Shown here piece by piece: positions 1 through 8,887 of a stretch of DNA of 64,000 nt (position 1 is its first letter; each line of letters begins with the position of its first letter). The stretch covers positions 104,001 to 168,000 of the forward strand of contig CP099831.1 of the NCBI GenBank assembly GCA_029851345.1, read 5' to 3'. The DNA comes from Candidatus Shikimatogenerans bostrichidophilus (GTDB taxonomy: Bacteria; Bacteroidota; Bacteroidia; Flavobacteriales; Blattabacteriaceae). Position numbers and translations under genes: made by a program. The notes beneath the pieces are model-generated. The model was not told where the DNA came from and made no database searches. It saw only the letters and a program-made list of their open reading frames with translations.

Positions 1-99
1 ATATCTTATAATTATATAAATAAAGAAAAGCGTAAAGTGACTATAAAATTTAATAAAAAAAATATAAAACAAATATTAAAAAAAAATGAATATAAATAA
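1..99 (+). CDS. 3' end of an unidentified gene (partial)
   Basis: Frame 1 is open from the window edge to a TAA at 97-99 and gives about 32 lysine-rich residues ending KQILKKNEYK. It overlaps the recA start by 14 bases, as other same-strand pairs here do. An open frame of this length is not rare by chance, and nothing in the peptide identifies a family. It may be the C-terminus of the gene upstream of recA. Confidence 0.35.
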   Translation: MSYNYINKEKRKVTIKFNKKNIKQILKKNEYK

Positions 100-1066
100 A
101 AATATAAAAAATATATTAGAAAAAATAGAAAAAAAACATGGTAAAGGTACTATTATGATAATGAATACTAAACAACCCTTATATAATATAGATGTATTTA
201 AAACTGGTTCTATAAGTTTAGATTTAGCTTTAGGTATATTAGGATATCCTAAAGGTAGAATTATCGAAATTTATGGACCAGAATCTTCGGGTAAAACTAC
301 TTTAGCATTACATGCTATAGCACAAATGCAAAAAAAAAATGGTAATTGTGTATATATTGATGCAGAACATTCTTTTGATATAAAATATGCAAAGAATTTA
401 AAAATAAATTTGAACAAATTAATTATAACACAGCCAGATTATGGAGAACAAGCTTTAGAAATAGTAGATACTTTAATAAAATCTAAAATTATAAATTTAA
501 TAGTAATAGATTCTGTAGCTGCATTAATCCCGAAAAGTGAGTTAGATGGAGAAATAGGAGAAAATAGAATAGGATTACATGCAAAATTAATGTCACAAGC
601 TTTAAGAAAATTAATTGGTATTATAAGTAAAAATAATAGTACAGTAATTTTTATTAATCAAATTAGAGAAAAAATAGGTGTAATATTTGGTAATCCTGAA
701 GTAACTACTGGGGGTAATGCTTTAAAATTTTATTCATCTATTAGATTAGAAATTAGAAAAATTGGATTTTTAAAAAATAAAAGCCAAAAAATAATAGGTA
801 ATAATGTTCGAGTAAAAGTAGTAAAAAATAAATTATATCCACCATTTAAAATAGCTGAATTTGAAATAATATATGGTAAAGGTATATGTAAATATAGAGA
901 TATTTTCAATTTATGTATTAAAATGAATATTTTTAAAAAAAAAGGATCATGGTATTATTTATATAATAATAAAAATCTCGGTAAAGGAAAAGAAAATATT
1001 ATTAAAATTTTAAAAAAAAATAAAAAATTTTATAGTGAAATTAAAAAAAAAATACTTAATTCTTAA
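86..1066 (+). CDS. recA: Recombinase RecA
   Basis: RecA forms ATP-dependent filaments on single-stranded DNA for homologous recombination. The 326-residue protein has Walker A GPESSGKT (64-71), Walker B LIVID (138-142) and the L2 DNA-binding region NPEVTTGGNALKFY (about 203-216), all intact. It is a little shorter than the usual 340-350 residues because the acidic C-terminal tail is missing. The 3' end overlaps the convergent methyltransferase gene by 11 bases. Retention alongside mutS and an AddB-like gene suggests some recombination repair survives. The identification is secure. Confidence 0.98.
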   Translation: MNINKNIKNILEKIEKKHGKGTIMIMNTKQPLYNIDVFKTGSISLDLALGILGYPKGRIIEIYGPESSGKTTLALHAIAQMQKKNGNCVYIDAEHSFDIKYAKNLKINLNKLIITQPDYGEQALEIVDTLIKSKIINLIVIDSVAALIPKSELDGEIGENRIGLHAKLMSQALRKLIGIISKNNSTVIFINQIREKIGVIFGNPEVTTGGNALKFYSSIRLEIRKIGFLKNKSQKIIGNNVRVKVVKNKLYPPFKIAEFEIIYGKGICKYRDIFNLCIKMNIFKKKGSWYYLYNNKNLGKGKENIIKILKKNKKFYSEIKKKILNS

Positions 1067-1856
1067 ATTTAATTTGCCTTAATATTTCAAATATTATTAT
1101 TGAAACAGCAACACTAACGTTTAAAGAATTTATTTTACCATACATAGGTATATTTATTTGCCTGATAATATATGAAAACCAGATTTTAGATATCCCAGAA
1201 TGTTCATTACCAAATATAATAGCTATTTTATTATACGTATTAAAATTAATTTTATATAAAGATTTTTCATTTTTATTTATTGTAGTACCAAACAGACTTA
1301 TATTATATTTTACTATATATTTTAAAATTATATGTATAGGTAATTTAATAATAGATAATATAAAAACGCAACCTAAACTTGCTCTTATTATATTAGGATT
1401 ATAAATATCTTTATTACCGGCTATTATAATACTATCAACGATATTAGTAGATTCAATTGTCCTAATGATAGCACCAATATTTCCTGGTTTTTCTATATTA
1501 TCTAAGATAAAAAATAATATTTTTTTTTTTTTTTTTATTAAATTAATAAATTCTTTTTCATAATTTTTTTGGGGTGCTTTAAATATACCTATAATCCCTT
1601 CTATATTTTTCCTATAAACTAATTTATTATAATTTTTTTTTTTAATAAATTCAATTTTTTTATATTTAGTAATAAAATTATATAATTTTTTATTTTTTTT
1701 AATAAAAATTGGTTTACATATAAAAATTTTATTTATATAATAATTATTTATAATTGCCATTTTTATTTCTCTATATCCTTCTATAAATATTTTTTTTTGT
1801 AATTGTCTTTCTTTTTTTGATTTTTGTAATTTTATAATATTTTTAATATTACACAT
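1056..1856 (-). CDS. SpoU/TrmH-family RNA 2'-O-methyltransferase
   Basis: A SPOUT-class methyltransferase that would use SAM to methylate a ribose 2'-OH in rRNA or tRNA. The N-terminal part has the substrate-binding signature FIEGYREIKMA (24-34). The knot domain carries motif 1 DNIEKPGNIGAIIRT (119-133), motif 2 IFGNEHSGI (214-222) and motif 3 IPMYGKINSLNVSVA (236-250), with the Asn, Arg, Glu and Ser/Asn residues typical of the family. The length of 266 fits RlmB/TsnR-like members, but the target nucleotide cannot be read from sequence, so no symbol is given. Confidence 0.88.
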   Translation of the reverse strand: MCNIKNIIKLQKSKKERQLQKKIFIEGYREIKMAIINNYYINKIFICKPIFIKKNKKLYNFITKYKKIEFIKKKNYNKLVYRKNIEGIIGIFKAPQKNYEKEFINLIKKKKKILFFILDNIEKPGNIGAIIRTIESTNIVDSIIIAGNKDIYNPNIIRASLGCVFILSIIKLPIHIILKYIVKYNISLFGTTINKNEKSLYKINFNTYNKIAIIFGNEHSGISKIWFSYIIRQINIPMYGKINSLNVSVAVSIIIFEILRQIKFKN

Positions 1857-1898
1857 ATAATATATAAATTATTAATTATAAATTAAATAAAAATAATA

Positions 1899-2849
1899 AT
1901 GATAAATTTAGGTATTAATGGATTTAATAACACTATAAAAATGATAATATATAATATTATAAAACGAAGTAATTATAATATTAATATAAAAGTTATTAAT
2001 ACAATAGATAAAACAATTGATGATCTTATAGAAAAATTACAATATGATAATATATATAAATTATCAAAATACATTATCCTAAAAGATATAAAAAATAATA
2101 AAATAATTATTAACAATAAATATAAAATTAAAATAATAAATTTTAATAATAATATTAATTGGAAATTATATAAAGCAGATTATATAATAGATATAATGAA
2201 AACTAATAACCCAGATATTCATTTAAAATTTGGCGCTAAAAAAGTAATTTATTTAAATAATTTTGATAAAGATTATCCATTATATGTTTTTGGTGTAAAT
2301 CATAATAAAATAAATAAAAATGATAAAATTTTTTATTATGCAACTAATACTACAACTTCTATTACTCCTTTTTTAAAAATATTACATAGAGAATATAAAA
2401 TATTAGAAGCGTATATTACAATATTAAAAAAAATAAATAATTATAAAAAGGTTTTAGTTTTAAATAAAAAAAAATATTTAGAAGAAATATTTAAAATATT
2501 ACCAGAAATGAAAAATATTATAAAAGATATTACAATAAATATACCTATTAACATAGATATATCATTATTAGATTTCACTATAAAAATTAAAAAAAAAATA
2601 AGTTATGAAAATTTAAAAAAAAAAATTAAATTTTATACACTGAATGAATTTGCAGGGATATTAAAATATAATTCTAATAAAAAATTTTATTATACAAATT
2701 TATTATACGATAAAACACTTACAATATTTGATAGTAATTATAGTATGATTTTAAATAATAATTTTTTAAAAATAATTTGTTGGTATAATAATATAATCGG
2801 ATATAGTAATAAAATATTAGATTTTATAGTTTATTTAAATAGAATATGA
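1899..2849 (+). CDS. gapA: GAPDH homologue lacking its catalytic residues
   Basis: The fold signatures are those of glyceraldehyde-3-phosphate dehydrogenase: N-terminal GINGF (5-9) of the NAD-binding motif, FGVNH (131-135), IPINIDISLLDFT for the usual VPTPNVSVVDLT, and WYNNIIGYSNKILD near the C-terminus for WYDNEWGYSNRVLD. The universal active-site block ASCTTN reads ATNTTT (148-153), so the catalytic Cys is Asn150 (codon AAT at 2346-2348). The partner His, in VHAYT, is Glu170 in LEAYIT. The phosphate-binding Arg also appears lost. The frame is intact over 316 residues (about 335 is usual). It is probably not a dehydrogenase any more. It ends in TGA, two bases from the next gene. Confidence 0.85.
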   Translation: MINLGINGFNNTIKMIIYNIIKRSNYNINIKVINTIDKTIDDLIEKLQYDNIYKLSKYIILKDIKNNKIIINNKYKIKIINFNNNINWKLYKADYIIDIMKTNNPDIHLKFGAKKVIYLNNFDKDYPLYVFGVNHNKINKNDKIFYYATNTTTSITPFLKILHREYKILEAYITILKKINNYKKVLVLNKKKYLEEIFKILPEMKNIIKDITINIPINIDISLLDFTIKIKKKISYENLKKKIKFYTLNEFAGILKYNSNKKFYYTNLLYDKTLTIFDSNYSMILNNNFLKIICWYNNIIGYSNKILDFIVYLNRI

Positions 2850-2851
2850 AT

Positions 2852-3292
2852 TTATTTATTATAAGGTATTGTTTTTAAAAATTTTATTTTATTATTTTTT
2901 TTTAAAAAAATAAAGTTATTAGTTTGATTTGTTAAAAAAAAATATTTACAATTTAAAATTGATCCATAATGTAAAATTTGATGAATATTATAATAATTAA
3001 TTTTATTAATAGGAGACTTACATTCTATTAAAAAAAAAGGTTTATTATTTTTTTTTATTAATATATCAATTTTATAATTTTTATAATTAAAAATAAAATA
3101 TTCTTCTACAAAAATATTATATAAATTATATCCTTTTTTTATTATTAAATATAATAAAATTTTTTGTCTTAAATATTCTTCTAACGTGCATAAATAAAAT
3201 TTTTTTCTTTTAATACAATATATCATTTTTTTTTTATAAAATTTATGAAAATTTAAATTTTTGGGAATAAACGTATATAAGAAATTATTCAT
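2852..3292 (-). CDS. Orphan HsdR N-terminal-type nuclease-domain protein
   Basis: This 146-residue protein matches the stand-alone proteins of Bacteroidota annotated as type I restriction HsdR N-terminal domain. LEEYLRQKILLYLI (about 37-50) is the usual helical opening. IDILI followed by LIECKSP supplies the PD-(D/E)XK-like Asp and Glu-x-Lys, and QILHYG plus FFLTNQ close the domain. No HsdM, HsdS or helicase is nearby, so it is not a restriction system. It lies just downstream of tsaB on the same strand. The function of these solo proteins is not known to me. Confidence 0.75.
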   Translation of the reverse strand: MNNFLYTFIPKNLNFHKFYKKKMIYCIKRKKFYLCTLEEYLRQKILLYLIIKKGYNLYNIFVEEYFIFNYKNYKIDILIKKNNKPFFLIECKSPINKINYYNIHQILHYGSILNCKYFFLTNQTNNFIFLKKNNKIKFLKTIPYNK

Positions 3293-3302
3293 ATAATTTA
3301 AT

Positions 3303-3932
3303 TTAAAAAAAATATATAGGAATACAAGTATTAATATTTTTTACAAATATTTTTTTTTTATAAAATAAAAAAGATATTTTATTTATAAATTTATAACTAT
3401 TTTTATAAAAAAAAATAAATTTGTTAAAAGGTTTATAATTTTTTTTAAATTTTTTATTAATAAAAAATAGATATTTATTAGAATTAGATTTTATATAAGT
3501 AAAAACGTCGTTTATATATAGATAAAATTTAATAGGAGTTATTTTATCTAAAATTAAATTATAGTTAAATATAAAAATTTTTTTTTTATAATGGACAATA
3601 AAGTTTATATTTTTATTAATATTTAAATATTTATATTTTAATAAAATTATTAAAAAATCATTTAATTTAATTAAAGGAATTTTTAATGAAAAACATAATC
3701 CTTTTACACTAGATAATAAATTACGTAGTCTTGTATATGATAATGCTGGGCCAAAATTTAAAGCTATAGATTTTATTATAGTTATTTTGATACCATATTT
3801 TTTTATTTTTTTTAAAATATTATAATGGAATAAATTATAATTTTTATTAAACTTTAAAATAAGTTTACCTTTATACGAAATGTTAGAATATATTAATTGA
3901 TTTTTTTCGTATATATTTAATATATAAGACAT
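3303..3932 (-). CDS. tsaB: TsaB, t6A biosynthesis subunit
   Basis: TsaB is the inactive ASKHA paralogue that scaffolds TsaD/TsaE in making threonylcarbamoyl-adenosine at position 37 of ANN-decoding tRNAs. The diagnostic stretch is FGPALSYTRLRNLLSSVKGL, then CFSLKIPLI, which matches the family signature GPGSFTGLRIGVATAKGLAFAL. The 209-residue protein is otherwise very divergent and lysine/phenylalanine-rich. TsaC, TsaD and TsaE are not in this window. It is divergent from argS across 35 bases, which probably hold both promoters. Confidence 0.82.
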   Translation of the reverse strand: MSYILNIYEKNQLIYSNISYKGKLILKFNKNYNLFHYNILKKIKKYGIKITIIKSIALNFGPALSYTRLRNLLSSVKGLCFSLKIPLIKLNDFLIILLKYKYLNINKNINFIVHYKKKIFIFNYNLILDKITPIKFYLYINDVFTYIKSNSNKYLFFINKKFKKNYKPFNKFIFFYKNSYKFINKISFLFYKKKIFVKNINTCIPIYFF

Positions 3933-3967
3933 ATACTAATTTATATAAATAAAAAAAAAATATATAA

Positions 3968-5767
3968 ATGTATAATATAAAAATAAAAATAATTAATATA
4001 TTAAAGACAATATTATATAACAGATATAAAAAAAAAATTAAAATTGATATAATATTTAATATAAATTATAATAAATTTGGTGATATTAATATAAATTTAT
4101 TAAAATTATTCCCCTTTATAAAACCAAATAAAATAAAAAAAAATGCATTTATTTTAGGTAGGATAATCAAAAAAAAATTGTATAAATATATAGAAAAATT
4201 TAAAATTATTAATAATTTTTTAAATTTATTTTTTAATAATAATGTTTATATTAGGACAATTAATAATATTATAAAAAAAAAATATAAAATATATAAATTA
4301 TTTAATAAAGAGAAAATAAAAAAAGACAAAATTATATTAATTGAATTTTCTTCTCCTAATTTAAATAAGCCATTACATCTTGGTCATTTAAGAAATATAT
4401 TAATAGGTAACACTATAACAAATATTTATAAAGTCTTAGGATATAAAGTTATAAAAAGTCAATTAATAAATGATAGAGGGATACATATCTCAAAGTGTAT
4501 AGCTATATATAAAAATTATAAAAAATTTATAGAAAAGAATAAAAATAAAATAAAAGGGGATTATTTAATAGGTTATTTATATTTTAAATTTGAAAAAAAA
4601 TTAAAGAATGAAATTAAATATTTATCAAAGAAATATAAAAATAAAAACTATAATTTTTTAATAAATAAATCTAAGTTATTAAAAATTGCAAATAAAATTT
4701 TAATAAAATGGGAAAATAAAAATAATTCAATTATAAATATTTGGAATATTATAAAAGAATTAGTTTTTAGAGGATTTGAAGAAACTTATAAAAAATTAAA
4801 TATAACCTTTGATGAAATTTTATATGAAAGTAATACTTATTTATTAGGTAAAACCAAAATATTAAAAGGGGTTAAAAAAAAAATATTTAAATATGATAAT
4901 GATAATTCAATTTATTTTATATATAACAACAAAAAAAATATTTTACTAAGAAAAAATGGTACTAGTTTATATTTAACTCAAGAAATAGGGACTTTATTAT
5001 ATCGACTAAAAAAATATAAAAGAAATTTATTAAAATTAATATATGTAGTTGGAAATGAACAAATTAATCATTTTAAAATTTTTTTTAAAATATTAAAATC
5101 TTTTAAATTAAATATATATAAAAAATTATATCATTTATCTTATAATTCTGTAAATTTTTTAAATAAAAAAATAAAATCTAGGAATTTAAAATATAAAAAT
5201 AAATTAATTTTTATAGATGATTTAATTAAAATTATAAATAAAAATGTTAAAAAGTTTATAAAAATAAATCCTAAAAACAAAAAGATTGAATTAATTAGTT
5301 TAGGAGCTATTAAATATCAATTTTTAAAAATAAATCCTAATAAAATTATTGATTTTAATTTAAATAAAATATTAGAAATAAAAGGTAATACAGGAATATA
5401 TATACAATATACTTATGCAAGAATTTTATCAATATTAAAAAAAAATAAAGTTAATAAAAGGAGTACCTTTTATAAAATTAAAAATATTAGATATATTTTG
5501 TTAGATAATGAAAAATATTTAATTAAATTATTTATTAATTATTATAAAATTTTATTACAATCAAAGAATAAAATGGATCCTTCGATATTAATAAATTATT
5601 TTTATAAATTGACAAAAGTAATAAATAATTTTTATGATAATAATAAAATTATAAAAATTAAATTAAAAAAAGTAAAAAAAATAAAATTAATTATTTGTAT
5701 AATTATATTAAAGTTTTTATCTTTAAATATGAAAATTTTAGGTATACCGATATTAAATAATATTTAA
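3968..5767 (+). CDS. argS: Arginine--tRNA ligase
   Basis: A class I synthetase charging tRNA-Arg. The nucleotide-binding motif FSSPNLNKPLHLGHLRN (about 127-143) is the ArgRS form of HIGH. The KMSKS-equivalent is eroded to IKSRN, followed by the expected FIDDL. The C-terminal anticodon-binding domain ends LSLNMKILGI, matching the family ending. The length of 599 is normal, with many lysine-rich expansions. It heads an argS-frr-asnS run. Both tRNA-Arg genes seen here (UCU, ACG) would be its substrates. Confidence 0.96.
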   Translation: MYNIKIKIINILKTILYNRYKKKIKIDIIFNINYNKFGDININLLKLFPFIKPNKIKKNAFILGRIIKKKLYKYIEKFKIINNFLNLFFNNNVYIRTINNIIKKKYKIYKLFNKEKIKKDKIILIEFSSPNLNKPLHLGHLRNILIGNTITNIYKVLGYKVIKSQLINDRGIHISKCIAIYKNYKKFIEKNKNKIKGDYLIGYLYFKFEKKLKNEIKYLSKKYKNKNYNFLINKSKLLKIANKILIKWENKNNSIINIWNIIKELVFRGFEETYKKLNITFDEILYESNTYLLGKTKILKGVKKKIFKYDNDNSIYFIYNNKKNILLRKNGTSLYLTQEIGTLLYRLKKYKRNLLKLIYVVGNEQINHFKIFFKILKSFKLNIYKKLYHLSYNSVNFLNKKIKSRNLKYKNKLIFIDDLIKIINKNVKKFIKINPKNKKIELISLGAIKYQFLKINPNKIIDFNLNKILEIKGNTGIYIQYTYARILSILKKNKVNKRSTFYKIKNIRYILLDNEKYLIKLFINYYKILLQSKNKMDPSILINYFYKLTKVINNFYDNNKIIKIKLKKVKKIKLIICIIILKFLSLNMKILGIPILNNI

Positions 5768-5788
5768 AAATAATTAATATAATAAAAT

Positions 5789-6331
5789 ATGAATAATTTA
5801 ATAAACAAATATAATATAGAAATAAATAAGACCGTAGTATATTATAAAGAGTATTTATATAATTTACATTTTGGTAAAGCTAATTTAAATTTATTAAAAA
5901 ATATAAAAATTAAAATAAATAATATTTATTATAATATTTATGATTTAGCAAATATAAATTTAATTGATAATATAACATTTAAAATTATCCCTTATGAAAA
6001 AAAAAATATTAATAAAATAAAAAAAGAACTTTTATTTAATAAAATAGGTAATACTATATTTGTTAAAGAAAATGCGATAATATTAAAATTATCTTTATTT
6101 ACAGAAGAAAAACGTTTAGAATTAATAAAAAAAATAAAAATAGAATTAGAAAAAAATAAAAATATTTTAAGATTAATAAGAAATAAATATAATAATATAT
6201 TAAAAAAAGAATTAATTTCAGATGATGAAAAAAATATTATTAAAAAAGAAATAGAAAAAATATATAAAATAAATATTTTATATTTAAATAAAATTTTTAA
6301 AAATAAATATATAGAAATTTTACAATTATGA
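5789..6331 (+). CDS. frr: Ribosome recycling factor
   Basis: RRF splits post-termination ribosomes together with EF-G. The 180-residue protein shows the family pattern: the central segment LSLFTEEKRLELIKKIK (about 109-125) matches the LTEERRKELVK helix start. It is followed by RLIRNKYNNILKKE and ISDDEKNIIKKEIEKIY for the three-helix bundle. Its TGA stop overlaps the asnS start in an ATGA, implying translational coupling. That TGA also shows UGA is read as stop in this genome. Confidence 0.93.
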   Translation: MNNLINKYNIEINKTVVYYKEYLYNLHFGKANLNLLKNIKIKINNIYYNIYDLANINLIDNITFKIIPYEKKNINKIKKELLFNKIGNTIFVKENAIILKLSLFTEEKRLELIKKIKIELEKNKNILRLIRNKYNNILKKELISDDEKNIIKKEIEKIYKINILYLNKIFKNKYIEILQL

Positions 6332-7698
6332 TAAAATATTATAAAATTAAAGATTTATTAAAGAAAAATGATATAATAAATTTTATTAATAAAATAGTAG
6401 GAGTAAAAGGATGGATATTATTTTTTAGAAATAATTTATTTTTAGAAATAAATGATGGGACTACAATAGATAATTTACAAATAATAGTAAACCAAAAATT
6501 TAATGATTTAAAAAAAAAATTTTTCCCTAACTTATGTTTAAAAATTATTGGAAAAGTAAAATATCAAAAAAAAAATAAAAATAATATAGAAATAAAAGCA
6601 AAATTTATTAAAATATATAATGGGTACAATAAAAAATTTATTATAAAAAGTATATTACAAAATAAATATCATAGATTATCTAAGATAAGAGAACAATCAT
6701 ATTTAAGATTTAGAAAAAAAATATTTTTAACTATTTTTAGAATAAGACATTATTTATTTTTAGAGATTCATAATTATTTAAAAAAGAAAGATATAATATA
6801 TATTTCAACACCATTAATTAATAATAATAATGCTGAAGGAGCAGGTGAAACTTTTCAATTAAAATCTAATGAACAAGGTAAAGATATATTTAATAATAAA
6901 GCTTATTTAACTGTTTCTGGGCAATTAGAATTAGAAAGTGCTATGTATGGCTTAAGCAATGTTTATAGTTTTGGGCCTGTATTTAGAGCTGATAATTCTA
7001 ATACTGATAAACATTTATGTGAATTTTGGATGTTAGAAATAGAGATTTTATTTTGTAAATTAAAAAATATTATTAAACTTTCAATAAAATTTATAAAATA
7101 TTTATTAAAAAAAGTTTTAATTAATTGTAAAAAGGAATTAAATAATTTAATGATATATTATAATAAATATAGAAATAAAAATATAAATTTATTAGATAGA
7201 CTAACTGTTATCATAAAAAATAAATTTATTATAAAAACATATAATCAAATAATTATTTTATTAAAAAAATATAAAAATAATATAATAAATTGGGGGGATG
7301 ATATAGGATCTATCCATGAAAAAATTTTATTTAATAATATCTTTAAAAAACAAATTCCTATAATAATTTATAATTATCCTAAGAAAATAAAACCTTTTTA
7401 TATGAAAGAAAATAAAGATAAAATAACTACTAAATCTTTTGATATATTATTCCCTTTTATAGGTGAAATTATTGGTGGTTCAGAAAGAGAAGATAATTAT
7501 CAAAAATTATATAATAATATTAAAGAAAAAAAAATAAATTTAAAAAATATTAAATGGTATATAAATTTAAGAAAATTAGGTAAATTATATCATAGTGGTT
7601 TTGGTTTAGGATTTGAAAGATTAATACAATATATAACAGGGATTAAAAATATAAGAGATGTTATCCCTTTTCCAATTTATCCTGGATATACAAAATAA
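6328..7698 (+). CDS. asnS: Asparagine--tRNA ligase
   Basis: A class IIb synthetase. The N-terminal OB fold (about 1-110) binds the anticodon. Motif 2 region FGPVFRADNSNTDKHLCEFW and motif 3 GFGLGFER (about 424-431) are clear, and the ending NIRDVIPFPIYPG is the AsnRS version (AspRS has a different ending). SGQLELESAMYG is also typical. The gene starts inside the frr stop (ATGA) and is followed 12 bases later by the cysteine desulfurase. With aspS also present, tRNA-Asn is charged directly. Confidence 0.96.
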   Translation: MIKYYKIKDLLKKNDIINFINKIVGVKGWILFFRNNLFLEINDGTTIDNLQIIVNQKFNDLKKKFFPNLCLKIIGKVKYQKKNKNNIEIKAKFIKIYNGYNKKFIIKSILQNKYHRLSKIREQSYLRFRKKIFLTIFRIRHYLFLEIHNYLKKKDIIYISTPLINNNNAEGAGETFQLKSNEQGKDIFNNKAYLTVSGQLELESAMYGLSNVYSFGPVFRADNSNTDKHLCEFWMLEIEILFCKLKNIIKLSIKFIKYLLKKVLINCKKELNNLMIYYNKYRNKNINLLDRLTVIIKNKFIIKTYNQIIILLKKYKNNIINWGDDIGSIHEKILFNNIFKKQIPIIIYNYPKKIKPFYMKENKDKITTKSFDILFPFIGEIIGGSEREDNYQKLYNNIKEKKINLKNIKWYINLRKLGKLYHSGFGLGFERLIQYITGIKNIRDVIPFPIYPGYTK

Positions 7699-7710
7699 AT
7701 TAATAAAATT

Positions 7711-8887
7711 ATGAAAGTAATAAATTTTGATAATGCATCTAATACTAAAATGAGAAAGGAGGTAATTAATGTTTATAAAAAGGTTTTAATAGATAAGTAT
7801 TTATCTAATCCTTCATCTTTTCATTTATTAGGAAGATATACAAAATCATATATAGAAAAATCTAGAGAAATAATTAGTAAATTGATAAACGTAAATCCCC
7901 TCAGAAATAATTTTTACTTCAGGCGGGACAGAAGGTAATAATTTAATAATTAAACAAATTATTAAAAATTATAGGATAAAATATATTATAAGTTCTAAAT
8001 TAGAACATTTATCTATTATAAATATTTTAAAAAATTTAAAAAAAGATAAAAAAGGATATATACAAATTATTTATATAAAGAACGATAGTTTAGGACAATT
8101 AAATTTAAGTATATTAAAAAAAATAATAAAAAAAAAGACTAATTATAATTATAATATTTTAATTTCTTTAATGTATATAAATAATGAAATAGGAAATATA
8201 AATAATATTGAAAAAATATATAAATTATCAAAAAAGTATAAAGTTTTATATCATTCAGATTTTGTCCAATATATAGGACACTATAAATTAAATTTTTTAA
8301 GAAAAAAATGTGATTTTTTTACAGCAAGTAGTCATAAATTCTATGGTCCTCTTGGGGTTGGATTTATTTATAAAAGTAAAAAACATAATTTAAAAAATTT
8401 TATAAATGGTGGAAATCAAGAACAAAATATAAGATCAGGGACAGAAAATTTATATGGGATTGTCGGTATGAGTAAAGCGTTAAAAATCTTTTATAATAAA
8501 TATGAAAATGAAAAAAAATATATTTTAAAGTTAAAAAAATATTGTATATATTTATTAAAAAAGTATATTGATAATATAAGATTTAATGGATTATCAGATA
8601 ATTTAAAAAAAAGCTCATATAATATTTTAAATATAAGATTACCTTTTAGAGATGATTTATTACATATAAAATTAGATTTAAAAAAGATAATGATATCAAA
8701 AGGTAGTTCTTGTTATTATCAAACTAATTTATCACATGTAATAAAAAATATATTAAAAAAAGAAGAATATAAAAAAACTACATCTATTAGAGTTTCATTT
8801 AGCATATATAATAAAAAGGAAGAAATTGATTATTTTGTAAATATTTTAAAAAAAATAAATTATGATAAAAAAATTTCATATAATTAG
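7711..8887 (+). CDS. iscS: Cysteine desulfurase (NifS/IscS class), frameshifted
   Basis: A PLP enzyme taking sulfur from cysteine for Fe-S clusters and tRNA thiolation. The first frame gives VINFDNASNT (AT-rich form of YLDNAATT) up to a C4 run at 7897-7900, then ends at 7938. Dropping one C restores NPSEIIFTSGGTEGNN and the protein continues to 8887 through LEHLSII, the PLP-lysine motif SSHKFYGP, RSGTENL and the catalytic Cys in KGSSCYY. Every catalytic motif survives, so one extra base separates it from a full-length gene of about 391 codons. It overlaps miaB by 26 bases. Sequencing error, frameshifting or a recent mutation are all possible. Confidence 0.88.

Noticed and set aside
2852-3292. 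Type I restriction system
   Set aside because: Only an HsdR N-terminal-like domain; no helicase, methylase or specificity gene within the window.
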